A DNA stretch of 64,000 nt. It comes from JBBSJZ01 sp041751935. GTDB lineage: Bacteria > Planctomycetota > Planctomycetia > Pirellulales > Pirellulaceae. This document shows positions 16,090-23,829 of the stretch, piece by piece; positions within the stretch are counted from its first letter, which is position 1, and each line of letters starts with the position of its first letter. Position numbers and translations under genes: made by a program. Under the pieces are notes generated by a model. The model had not been told where the DNA came from. It did no database searches and saw nothing but the letters and a program-made list of their open reading frames with translations. Where the stretch lies: contig JBGSIA010000165.1 in NCBI GenBank assembly GCA_041751935.1, positions 56,087 through 120,086 of the forward strand. The letters are read 5' to 3'.

Positions 16090-18249
16090 TTACAGCTTTG
16101 GTATCGGCCGCTTGGGCGATTGGCTAAGCATTTTTTTCTGATCGTCTTTGGGGACGTTATTATTGTTATTGTTTCCCGCGCCCATCGGTCTAGGCGGGTT
16201 GGGGTCGGTGTACTCTTCCTTCCACGTCCAGCCAATCGGCACTTCGAGTTCTTGTTTGGCAAGCAATGCCCAGGGTGTCCCCGCGTGCTCGTCAACGACA
16301 CCTTGCAACAGTTTTCTGGCGGTGTCTGCTTCGTTCTGCCATTTGCTGCCAACAGTCACTTCATCGCTAGCTTGCAATACCCAAGTATTGTTTTTGGGTT
16401 CCTTGAAGGGTACTCCTTGACGAATTCTCGCAAGCATTGCATTGTACGTTTCAGTGCGAACTTTTTGTGCCAGCACGCGACCAAGCGCTAGATCGAAACC
16501 GGCACGCCACCGCAGGCTGGTTTCGTCATCCCGAACTTTCATTCCCGGTGCCAGAATGTCGGCCATGCGAATCAACATCGGTTCGAGTACTGCTGCATCT
16601 TGCTGTGCCTTTTGCAACTCACCGTTAAGCTGAGCATCGTCGGTTTTTACAAAACGAGTTCTAGGTCTCGCCAAGCCCTGTGCTGGACGCATTTGTGCAG
16701 CAGTGACGAGTGACTGACGCAACGGACTGGACTTCACTCGCTCGACGTAATCTTGCGGCGACAGATAATCCGGACGATAACGTGCCATGGCATTGGGATC
16801 AAAGAAGTACTCGATATCGGCCGAAAAGGGTTCGATCTCACCACGATTCACTTTCCTGCTAACGTCGCGGTTGGGATGCACTGTAAAATAGATCCCTCCC
16901 GTCTCGTAACACATTCGGGTCAGACCAAACGGACCGAAGCCGCTGTCAATAACGGGCTCTTCTTTAAAATCGCCACTAAAACCAACTTGAACACGTTCGG
17001 GCAAGAAGGTTTCTGGACCCTGGTCGACTTGAGCCCATTGAGGCGTTTGATCGAATTTGGGATCGGGATCCACATACTTGACCAAAGTGTGTTCTTGGCC
17101 GAAGGGAGCCGGAACGCCGATCACATAAACAGGAATTCCCCACTTACGACAAGCTCCAATGGCAGGTTCCAAGCGATCGGTATCGTCACCTCGCTCGTCG
17201 GTGACAACGACAAATAAGACGTTCCTCTGAGGTGGGTTATCACCTCGTCGACGACGCAACGATTTGTACTGGTCCGCTGCGGATTCGACCGCAGTAAAAA
17301 CACGCTCAGTTCCCGATGCATCAATCTGGATTCCATCAACAATCGTTTTGATTTCATCAAGATTGTCGGTCGGTTGCTCGGTATAGAGTTTCACATCGCT
17401 GCCAAAACCGATCACGCTAGTTAAAAGCGGTATGTCATTATCGTTGTGACGAAACGCCTTGCCACCACTTCGCTGGACGATTCCGAGTTCTTTGTAGATG
17501 CGATCGAAACGATCGCGAATTTCGTTGCGCTGGCGATGCAATGAACCGCTCTCATCAAACAACCACACGACAAGGGTCGGCCGTTCTTCAAGCGCCTTGA
17601 CGATTTCAAACGTGATTCGATCGACGGCACCAGCAGCACCAAGAGCACCTTCACCAACCTTACCTTTCTGGTTTTCCAATCGATCCAGTGGCGCGACGGC
17701 CTGGGCAAACATTTTATTCACCATGATGTCGCCGAAATCAGTCGACTCCATCTCAATTGGATTGGGTATCTCAGCTACCTCGGCAAAAGTCTCGGCCGAG
17801 GCTTCGGCCATCTCGAATTCGGCAAGCGAATTTGCACCAACAGCTTCTTGTGGAACATCGCTGTAAGTAACTTCTTCGATTAACTCCACACGATCCTGTG
17901 TGTAGTCGGGAGGGTTACTGACGATAACGACCGCTTCCGGGTCAACGTCCAGACGTAGCGGTACGAGCGCTAACGCCAAAATCACGATCAAATGAACGAG
18001 CATGCTGCCGACCATTGCGGTCGTTTCGGAACGATACAGTATGGACTCCTCTTCGAGTTCTTCATCGCTCCAAGCATCGACCTCGGTGTCTGCCGCCGGT
18101 GGCCGATCCACGTGGCTGTGCGAGTCAATGCGCTGGGGGTCAGCGACACCGGGCTGGGCGCCAACAAAAACCGCTTCCGAGCGATCAGCCAAGCCAAAAT
18201 CGTCGGTGTTGCCGAATTCGTCGTTTTGAAATCTCGATACGGAATCCAT
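16090..18249 (-). CDS. Membrane-anchored von Willebrand factor A protein
   Basis: A 719-residue protein. An acidic cytoplasmic N-terminus of about 90 residues precedes one membrane helix (MVGSMLVHLIVILALALVPL), then a vWA domain with the MIDAS-type site FDESGSL near residue 235 and the beta-strand RNVLFVVVTDERGDD. The remainder, including the PTYLSP-like and C-terminal region ending in Asn-rich NNNNN, has no recognised domain. vWA MIDAS domains bind metal and mediate protein interactions. The start at 18249 is chosen because the longer frame adds only unstructured sequence. No partner such as a MoxR ATPase is adjacent, so its pathway is unknown. Confidence 0.85.
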   Translation of the reverse strand: MDSVSRFQNDEFGNTDDFGLADRSEAVFVGAQPGVADPQRIDSHSHVDRPPAADTEVDAWSDEELEEESILYRSETTAMVGSMLVHLIVILALALVPLRLDVDPEAVVIVSNPPDYTQDRVELIEEVTYSDVPQEAVGANSLAEFEMAEASAETFAEVAEIPNPIEMESTDFGDIMVNKMFAQAVAPLDRLENQKGKVGEGALGAAGAVDRITFEIVKALEERPTLVVWLFDESGSLHRQRNEIRDRFDRIYKELGIVQRSGGKAFRHNDNDIPLLTSVIGFGSDVKLYTEQPTDNLDEIKTIVDGIQIDASGTERVFTAVESAADQYKSLRRRRGDNPPQRNVLFVVVTDERGDDTDRLEPAIGACRKWGIPVYVIGVPAPFGQEHTLVKYVDPDPKFDQTPQWAQVDQGPETFLPERVQVGFSGDFKEEPVIDSGFGPFGLTRMCYETGGIYFTVHPNRDVSRKVNRGEIEPFSADIEYFFDPNAMARYRPDYLSPQDYVERVKSSPLRQSLVTAAQMRPAQGLARPRTRFVKTDDAQLNGELQKAQQDAAVLEPMLIRMADILAPGMKVRDDETSLRWRAGFDLALGRVLAQKVRTETYNAMLARIRQGVPFKEPKNNTWVLQASDEVTVGSKWQNEADTARKLLQGVVDEHAGTPWALLAKQELEVPIGWTWKEEYTDPNPPRPMGAGNNNNNNVPKDDQKKMLSQSPKRPIPKL

Positions 18250-18575
18250 GCGGGCGACTGCTAGGGAGGAGGAGTTGGGACAGCTTGTAGCTGGAAGTGA
18301 CCAACAGTGAGGGGGTACCACACCTTATCATAACCGAGACAGCGATTGAATGCTCGTTCTCTCGGTTGCAAGTTCCAGAACGCCCTGGAACGGGTTTTGT
18401 ACTTGGGCAGCTAAATATAAGCTGCTTCGCTGCCAACAAACCTGGTGAGTTGACCCTGCAGCCGCGATTTGGAGCAGACCTGATATCCGGTTCGCATCGC
18501 GTTTTAGGGGGCTGTCCAAACTTGAACTATTTTCGGACAACGGTAGGGGGCGAATCACGCTCGATTATTTTCGAT
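18250..18575. other. Divergent intergenic region
   Basis: 326 bases between the divergent vWA and phosphatase genes. One small inverted repeat GCAGC/GCTGC flanking TAAATATAA (about 18408-18426) is visible. Otherwise presumably two promoters; no gene is supported. Confidence 0.5.
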
Positions 18576-19256
18576 ATGCTCTCATTTGGCGGCCCCGTTT
18601 TGAGTAACCGATTGATCGCGATCGGCGACATCCATGGTTGTCGAATCGCCCTTGAAACACTTGTTCAGGCAATTCAGCCTGGTCCGACCGATATCATTGT
18701 GACTCTCGGCGATTACGTCGATCGCGGCCCCGATTCGCGTGGCGTGATCGACGTACTGATCAAATTAGGTAGAAAAACGCAATTGGTAGGGCTTTTGGGT
18801 AACCACGAAGAAATGATGATGGCGGTCGTTCAAGGCGTGGAGACCCATCACGCTTGGCTAAGGCATGGGGGGGTCGAGACACTCGAAAGCTATAATTTTG
18901 ATGGGCAATTGGATTTTCTTCCTCCGGCACACTTGGATTTCATCGCGTCGCTGGGCGATTATTTCGAGTACGAAAACTTTTTCTTTACGCACGCTGCCTA
19001 CGATCCCGATCTGCCTCTAGCGAACCAACCTGTTAACCTTTTGAGGTGGTACTCGCTCAGTGAGGGCGTTCCGGCTCCGCATCAGAATGAAAAAATCGCT
19101 GTTGTGGGCCATACTGCAAATCGCGACGGCGAAATCGCAGACTACGGCCATGTGATTTGCCTTGACACCTACTGCTATGGCGGAGGTTGGTTGACAGCCA
19201 TGGATCTGCGGAATCGGACGATTTGGCAAGCTTCGCAAGACGGGCAGTTGCGATAA
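18576..19256 (+). CDS. Calcineurin-like metallophosphatase (PP1/PP2A/PrpA-type)
   Basis: A 226-residue cytoplasmic phosphoesterase. Metal-binding signature motifs in order: IAIGDIHGC near residue 14, LGDYVDRGPDSRGV, LLGNHEEMM, a later H in GHTANRDG and a final H-V-I-C-L-D. This is the layout of bacterial Ser/Thr phosphatases and related Ap4A hydrolases (PrpA/ApaH-like), which use two metals. It is shorter than ApaH, favouring a protein phosphatase. Start at ATG 18576; the open frame runs 93 codons further upstream but those residues are unlike the family. It stands alone; no kinase is adjacent. Confidence 0.88.
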   Translation: MLSFGGPVLSNRLIAIGDIHGCRIALETLVQAIQPGPTDIIVTLGDYVDRGPDSRGVIDVLIKLGRKTQLVGLLGNHEEMMMAVVQGVETHHAWLRHGGVETLESYNFDGQLDFLPPAHLDFIASLGDYFEYENFFFTHAAYDPDLPLANQPVNLLRWYSLSEGVPAPHQNEKIAVVGHTANRDGEIADYGHVICLDTYCYGGGWLTAMDLRNRTIWQASQDGQLR

Positions 19257-19418
19257 ATTTTCTGTCGGCAGTCGTCGTTAAATCTTGCCGAGTTTGCTGA
19301 AGTCCCGCAGCCAGAATAGTCGAATAAACTCCTGGGCGCCTCGCATTCGTTGCCATTGCACCCTGCCGCAAGTTTTCTAAGCGGCTCGCAGGACTTTCGC
19401 TAAACATTCGGTGGTTCG

Positions 19419-21047
19419 ATGTTACTTCACTCTTGGTCGCCGTATTTTCGCTCAGCCTTGCTAGCTGCTGCCTTAATCGCCGCTGGTGCTCATGGGGTGA
19501 ATCCCTCCGTTTCCGACGCACAAGTCGTACGCTCCAAAAAGCCCGATCGTCGCGTGTACCAACCGCCGACCGCCGTTTACCAGGCCAGCGAATCCGATGA
19601 TGCTGCGGGTGAACAAGTACAACTGCGCGGTGGCCCCTTGATCGACGCAGCTCTGGACGACCTACAACCGGTCAGCCACAGCGAAGTAATTTTAAAGCGA
19701 ACTCCTCAACGACTGCATGAAAAGCAACCAGCGGCTGATATCGATCTTGGAGCAACTTCTAGACAAGTGGTGTGGGAGGGTAACGCGTCCTTCCCGACAG
19801 AATATCCTTCGGGACCGCCGTTATATGACGATGAACCTGTGTATACCGAAGAAGTCGGATGCGGCTGCGAGAGCTGCGTTGGCTCCTCGATGGGGTGCTG
19901 CGACAGCGGATGCTGCGATGGAGGCTTCGGCTGCGATAGTTGCTGTGCAATCGATGCAAATTGTGGCAACGCGAGACTATGCGTGAACCGAGACGAATGG
20001 TTCGGCAGCGTTGAGCTGCTGCTTATGTTTCGCGATGGTATTGTTCCACCAGCATTAGTAACGACGGGTCCGTCAACTGATGCCGCCACTGCAGGTGTGA
20101 TAGGAAATCCCGCAACAGAATTTCTAGTCGGCAATGCGAACGCCTTTTCTGATTTGACGGTCGGGGGACGTTTCACGCTCGGAACGTGGCTAGATCATTC
20201 GCAATGTCGCAGCTTGGTTTTTCGCGGTTGGTTTGGTGGTCGAGAGACATTCGATTTTGCCACGGACAGCACACAAACTCCGGTGATCGTGCGACCGTTC
20301 TTTGATGTGACCGATGCGCAAACTCCAGCTCAAAATAACGTCTTGATCGCGTTTCCTGGCCGAACTCAAGGCGATATCCAAGTTAACGCTGATAGCACGG
20401 TCTACGGTGGAGACATTGCCGTTCGGCAATTTTGGTTCGGCGGATTGGGTGCCACCGTCGATGTGTTGTATGGTTACCAGTATATGAGACTCGACGAGTC
20501 ACTTGATATCGCAACCAACTCGGTTGCGATCAACAATCCGCCTACGCCCGTAGGAGCCGTTCAGTCGGTGTTGGATTCATTCCAGGCGGACAATGAGTTT
20601 CATGGCGGTCAAATAGGACTCGCGGCGCGCTACCGCGAAAACTGTTGGTCATTCAACGGATTGATCAAGACAGGATTCGGGCCAGTGACTCGTCGGGCGA
20701 ATCTGCGCGGGCAAACGACGACAACCGTGGGAAATGATGTCGATCTGTCAAACGAAGGCTTTTTGGTCCAAAGCACGAACTCAGGGAGAACCAGCGACAG
20801 CACATTCGGATGGGTTCCTGAACTGGACGCTTCGCTAGGTTGGCATCGCTTTCCCAGATTCGATGTGACTTGCGGGTATCATGTGGTTGCCATGAGCGAC
20901 GCTCTACGAGTATTCAGGACCGTCGATCCACAATTGGCGGTGAACAGTGCTCCGACACCGACAGGTCAATTGCGCCCAGCTACTCAGTTCAGCTACGAAA
21001 CCTTCTTTGTTCATGGCATTCATTTTGGGTTAGAGTATCGCTACTAG
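19419..21047 (+). CDS. BBP7-like outer-membrane protein with Cys-rich segment
   Basis: A 542-residue protein with a signal peptide (RSALLAAALIAAGAHG). A 45-residue segment at about residues 143-190 carries 12 cysteines (pieces such as GCGCESC, GCCDSGCC, CDSCC). The rest is a beta-barrel with conserved WFGSVELLLMFRDG start, WFGG turns and an aromatic final strand (IHFGLEYRY). It resembles the porin-like protein at 2813-4153 and the planctomycete BBP7/DUF1551 family. The cysteines could cross-link the surface layer, as suggested for planctomycete proteinaceous walls (inference). No operon partner. Confidence 0.75.
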   Translation: MLLHSWSPYFRSALLAAALIAAGAHGVNPSVSDAQVVRSKKPDRRVYQPPTAVYQASESDDAAGEQVQLRGGPLIDAALDDLQPVSHSEVILKRTPQRLHEKQPAADIDLGATSRQVVWEGNASFPTEYPSGPPLYDDEPVYTEEVGCGCESCVGSSMGCCDSGCCDGGFGCDSCCAIDANCGNARLCVNRDEWFGSVELLLMFRDGIVPPALVTTGPSTDAATAGVIGNPATEFLVGNANAFSDLTVGGRFTLGTWLDHSQCRSLVFRGWFGGRETFDFATDSTQTPVIVRPFFDVTDAQTPAQNNVLIAFPGRTQGDIQVNADSTVYGGDIAVRQFWFGGLGATVDVLYGYQYMRLDESLDIATNSVAINNPPTPVGAVQSVLDSFQADNEFHGGQIGLAARYRENCWSFNGLIKTGFGPVTRRANLRGQTTTTVGNDVDLSNEGFLVQSTNSGRTSDSTFGWVPELDASLGWHRFPRFDVTCGYHVVAMSDALRVFRTVDPQLAVNSAPTPTGQLRPATQFSYETFFVHGIHFGLEYRY

Positions 21048-21304
21048 CCCTTGATCACGCGAAGCTTGAATTGACTTGTGTTCGAGAAAACTTGAAAAAC
21101 CACAGCGTTTTACTCGTGTATTGGAGTTTACTAAAAATTCAATCCATGCGTGCAATGAGGGATTTCGAGTGAGCACCGGATTGTGACGCAAGGATCAGGC
21201 ACGCAAGCGAAAAATGCAGCGACGAAGCGTTGACGGGATGCAGGCTTTCACAAGAACATTTAAGAACGCAACGACTAAAGTGCGATTCGAAGTCGTCGTG
21301 TAAG

Positions 21305-22216
21305 TTAACTCTGAATGCGGACTTTAGGAATTCGTAGTTGCTTTCGCCACAATGCTGCTCCCGTTCCAAGAATACCAAGAACTGCCAAACTCGACGGTTC
21401 GGGAACGGCGGTGATGGTTAGGTTGTCTAGCGCAAAGTACGCGGGGACATCACTAGAGTATGTGACTCCGAAATCGAACGATTGGAACAACGAAGAAGAC
21501 GTAGAGAATGCGAGTGAACGTACGCTCCCGAGACTTGTTAAATCGATTGTCCGCCAGTCGTCTTGCAGGAAATCGTCCGCAGTTCCAGCACCTCCGAAAT
21601 TGATCAAGTCCACGGTGAGTGACCCCGACAAGACACCCGTTCCATTAAGTCCCTCGTATCCACTAATCGAGACCCTGAAGAAATCTCCATCGCCAAACAA
21701 ATGAACCGCGTCCGGTTCTGGAGGAAAACCGTCTCTTCCCTGGCCAGCAAATAATGCCGGGTAAGTTGCATTGGCTAGGTCCACCGAACTGACCACCGAT
21801 CGACTTGGTAGATTGAGCGTTGAAGCGTTCAATGGCGCGCCGCTTGACGTTACGTCTGAACCAGTAAAAGCGATAGCATATATGCTTGAGTCCAATGCGC
21901 CCGAGCCCGGGTACGATGCATACTGATTCATAAATCCAGCAGAACTTGTATTCACAACGTTGCTGTACGACCACCCACTCCAAAAGTCGAAGGTCGGCAG
22001 GAAGAGTCCGTTGTAGCTGTTGTTAAAAAAGACTCCGTCACTTGACCAACCATTGCTATTGGTGGTCCCCGTCCCATCGTTTCCGTTGTAAAACTGACCA
22101 CCGCCAACGGGGCTGGCGCCTGTGAACGTCGTGAGTTCTTCAAAGTCGACTACGATCGCAGCCTTGGCTGCACTGCAAAAGCTGGAAAGTAATATTATGG
22201 TAACTAGTATCTTCAT
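21305..22216 (-). CDS. PEP-CTERM-sorted secreted protein
   Basis: A 303-residue exported protein: signal peptide (MKILVTIILLSSFCSAAKA), a Gly/Ser/Asn-rich body with GSGALDSSIYAI and DFSGTG-like turns, and near residues 272-294 the sorting signal VPEPSSLAVLGILGTGAALW followed by basic RKQ. This marks it for an exosortase, none of which is in this window. The tail extends ten residues past the basic cluster. It is 29 bases downstream of the DUF1289-DUF1559 gene, probably co-transcribed and so possibly under the cobalamin riboswitch. Function beyond surface localisation is unknown. Confidence 0.85.
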   Translation of the reverse strand: MKILVTIILLSSFCSAAKAAIVVDFEELTTFTGASPVGGGQFYNGNDGTGTTNSNGWSSDGVFFNNSYNGLFLPTFDFWSGWSYSNVVNTSSAGFMNQYASYPGSGALDSSIYAIAFTGSDVTSSGAPLNASTLNLPSRSVVSSVDLANATYPALFAGQGRDGFPPEPDAVHLFGDGDFFRVSISGYEGLNGTGVLSGSLTVDLINFGGAGTADDFLQDDWRTIDLTSLGSVRSLAFSTSSSLFQSFDFGVTYSSDVPAYFALDNLTITAVPEPSSLAVLGILGTGAALWRKQLRIPKVRIQS

Positions 22217-22245
22217 GCTGTAACTCTTAATAATTTAAATTGGTT

Positions 22246-23214
22246 TTAGGGCAACTCGACGACTTCATGCTTGGCACGCGTTATAAGCTTGCCAAGAGTT
22301 TGTCGATCGATGGATTCGGAAACGAAAAGAGTTCGGCCATCTGCAAACAACAACATTGCACCTCCTTCGTGGGCACTACGGATCTCGTTGTCTCCTGCCC
22401 AGGCAGTTGCGTCGTTGATGCCATGCGCCACGGCGAAAACGTTACGGCCATTGATCCATTCCCTGTCCGGCCCACCGACGTCCTCCGACACAGCAAGCGT
22501 ATTGGTCAGGCCATCGAGCACGTCTCGAATTCGGAATGCACGCTCGTAGACGAATAGGCCATCGTTTTGTTCGCGATCAATGATCAACTCACCGAAGATT
22601 CCGCCATAGCTAATCAAACCCTTGTCAGGTGTGAAATCCGGCTCACTCGGGCATAAGTAAATAGGTAAGTCGACCTTGGAGACGACCAAGTTTTCGATTG
22701 CATCGTAGGGCTTGCTCCAGTTGATTTGCTGGTGCAGATTCTGTTGTTCTATAAACGGTAGTAGCATCGCCGACCAAGCAAACTGTCGATGCGTTGGCGG
22801 AGAATTCCACGCTCTCCACTCAATACACCCCGCTGGCAAAGAACCATGAACATCGTGGTAGCTATGAAGGGAGATTCCAATTTGCCGGAGGTTGTTTTTG
22901 CACGAGACCTTCCGGGCCGCCTCACGTACGTCTTGGACTGCCGGCAATACGATCGAGACAATTACACCAATGATTCCCATCGCCACCAACAACTCGACGA
23001 GAGTGAAGCCCTGCGATGCTTCGAGCGATTGCATCCTGCGAAGCCTCGACGCCGCCTGACTGAGCACACTCTGCTTCGATGAGTTGTCCAGTGACGACCA
23101 GTTTGCGATCTCCGAGCGATCTCGACCACAACCGACGCAAATGTTGGTTGGGGACAAACGGCACACTCGATTGCAAGGCGATGCGACCTCTTGGCTCGCG
23201 ATCTGACCTTCCAT
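22246..23214 (-). CDS. DUF1289-DUF1559 fusion prepilin-like protein
   Basis: A 322-residue protein. Residues 13-56 form a DUF1289-like domain with four cysteines (SPCNRVCRL, ICVGCGRD; C14, C18, C26, C29) and EIANWSSLD. After that comes a type IV prepilin signal at residues 61-85 (MQSLEASQG/FTLVELLVAMG) with helix GIIGVIVSIVLPAV, the DUF1559 body (NNLRQIGISLHSYHDVHGSLP), and the H-x9-DG motif (HEGGAMLLFADG). Start at 23214 follows GGGAG 6 bases away; an internal ATG at 23034 follows GAGG 9 bases away and would give a normal short prepilin leader. It lies 242 bases below a minus-strand cobalamin riboswitch. Confidence 0.8.
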   Translation of the reverse strand: MEGQIASQEVASPCNRVCRLSPTNICVGCGRDRSEIANWSSLDNSSKQSVLSQAASRLRRMQSLEASQGFTLVELLVAMGIIGVIVSIVLPAVQDVREAARKVSCKNNLRQIGISLHSYHDVHGSLPAGCIEWRAWNSPPTHRQFAWSAMLLPFIEQQNLHQQINWSKPYDAIENLVVSKVDLPIYLCPSEPDFTPDKGLISYGGIFGELIIDREQNDGLFVYERAFRIRDVLDGLTNTLAVSEDVGGPDREWINGRNVFAVAHGINDATAWAGDNEIRSAHEGGAMLLFADGRTLFVSESIDRQTLGKLITRAKHEVVELP

Positions 23215-23456
23215 GACAATCTCCCAAACGTCTGCGCATGCCTGAGCCGCAGCGCATCACCTGATCAACAAATTCGTTGATTCACTATGGGGAATACAAC
23301 GAAAACGCTTGCCAGGTAATATCGTGTCGGATTGGGCTAATACAGATTCGGCCACACATCAGAAGCTTGGCATTAACCGCGATGAACGCGTCAATTAGTG
23401 ACAATCAACTGCAACGATCACCCCAATCCAGGAAGGTACAAAATCGTCTTGCCCAA

Positions 23457-23668
23457 GGTAGGTCTTCTGACTTACCGCCTTATTGTTCACTCACAGCCTT
23501 CTCATCCGCTCAAACAGCAGACAATGGCTCATTCAACAGAAAGGAGCAACAATTGCGATCGTGTTAAGATCGCGGGCGGCACACAGCGGCCGGACCGTCC
23601 CGGAATTTCACCGGAGTTCCCTGTTCACTCTATTGGTTGCCAACAGAGTCACCTTGAACAGCGGCGAA
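23457..23668 (-). promoter_or_regulatory. Cobalamin (B12) riboswitch
   Basis: On the minus strand, in the right order: GTGAACAGGGAACTCCGGTG, then GAAATTCCGGGACGGTCC, CGCTGTG, and the B12 box GTCAGAAGACCTACC with flanking GGTA, all hallmarks of the adenosylcobalamin riboswitch core and B12 box. The 5' boundary near 23668 is approximate. The downstream gene on this strand is the DUF1289-DUF1559 prepilin (start 23214), then the PEP-CTERM gene. The TonB receptor ends just upstream at 23830. No terminator or sequestration hairpin was verified. Confidence 0.88.
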
Positions 23669-23829
23669 TATACTCCCATCTCCAAGTTCGTCAAGTCGCA
23701 ATGTGACAGGCTGCACTGGCTTGATCATTCGGAGATTGGTGGTCGATCATCGTGCTCATTGAGGCGACGCCCACTAACGAGAGTTGCTATTGGTGCTCAA
23801 GCGTTTCGTCTTAGCACACCAACCGGAGA

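Noticed and set aside
22922..23260. 112-residue minus-strand ORF overlapping the prepilin gene start
   Set aside because: Another frame of the DUF1289-DUF1559 gene with Arg-rich, non-family sequence.
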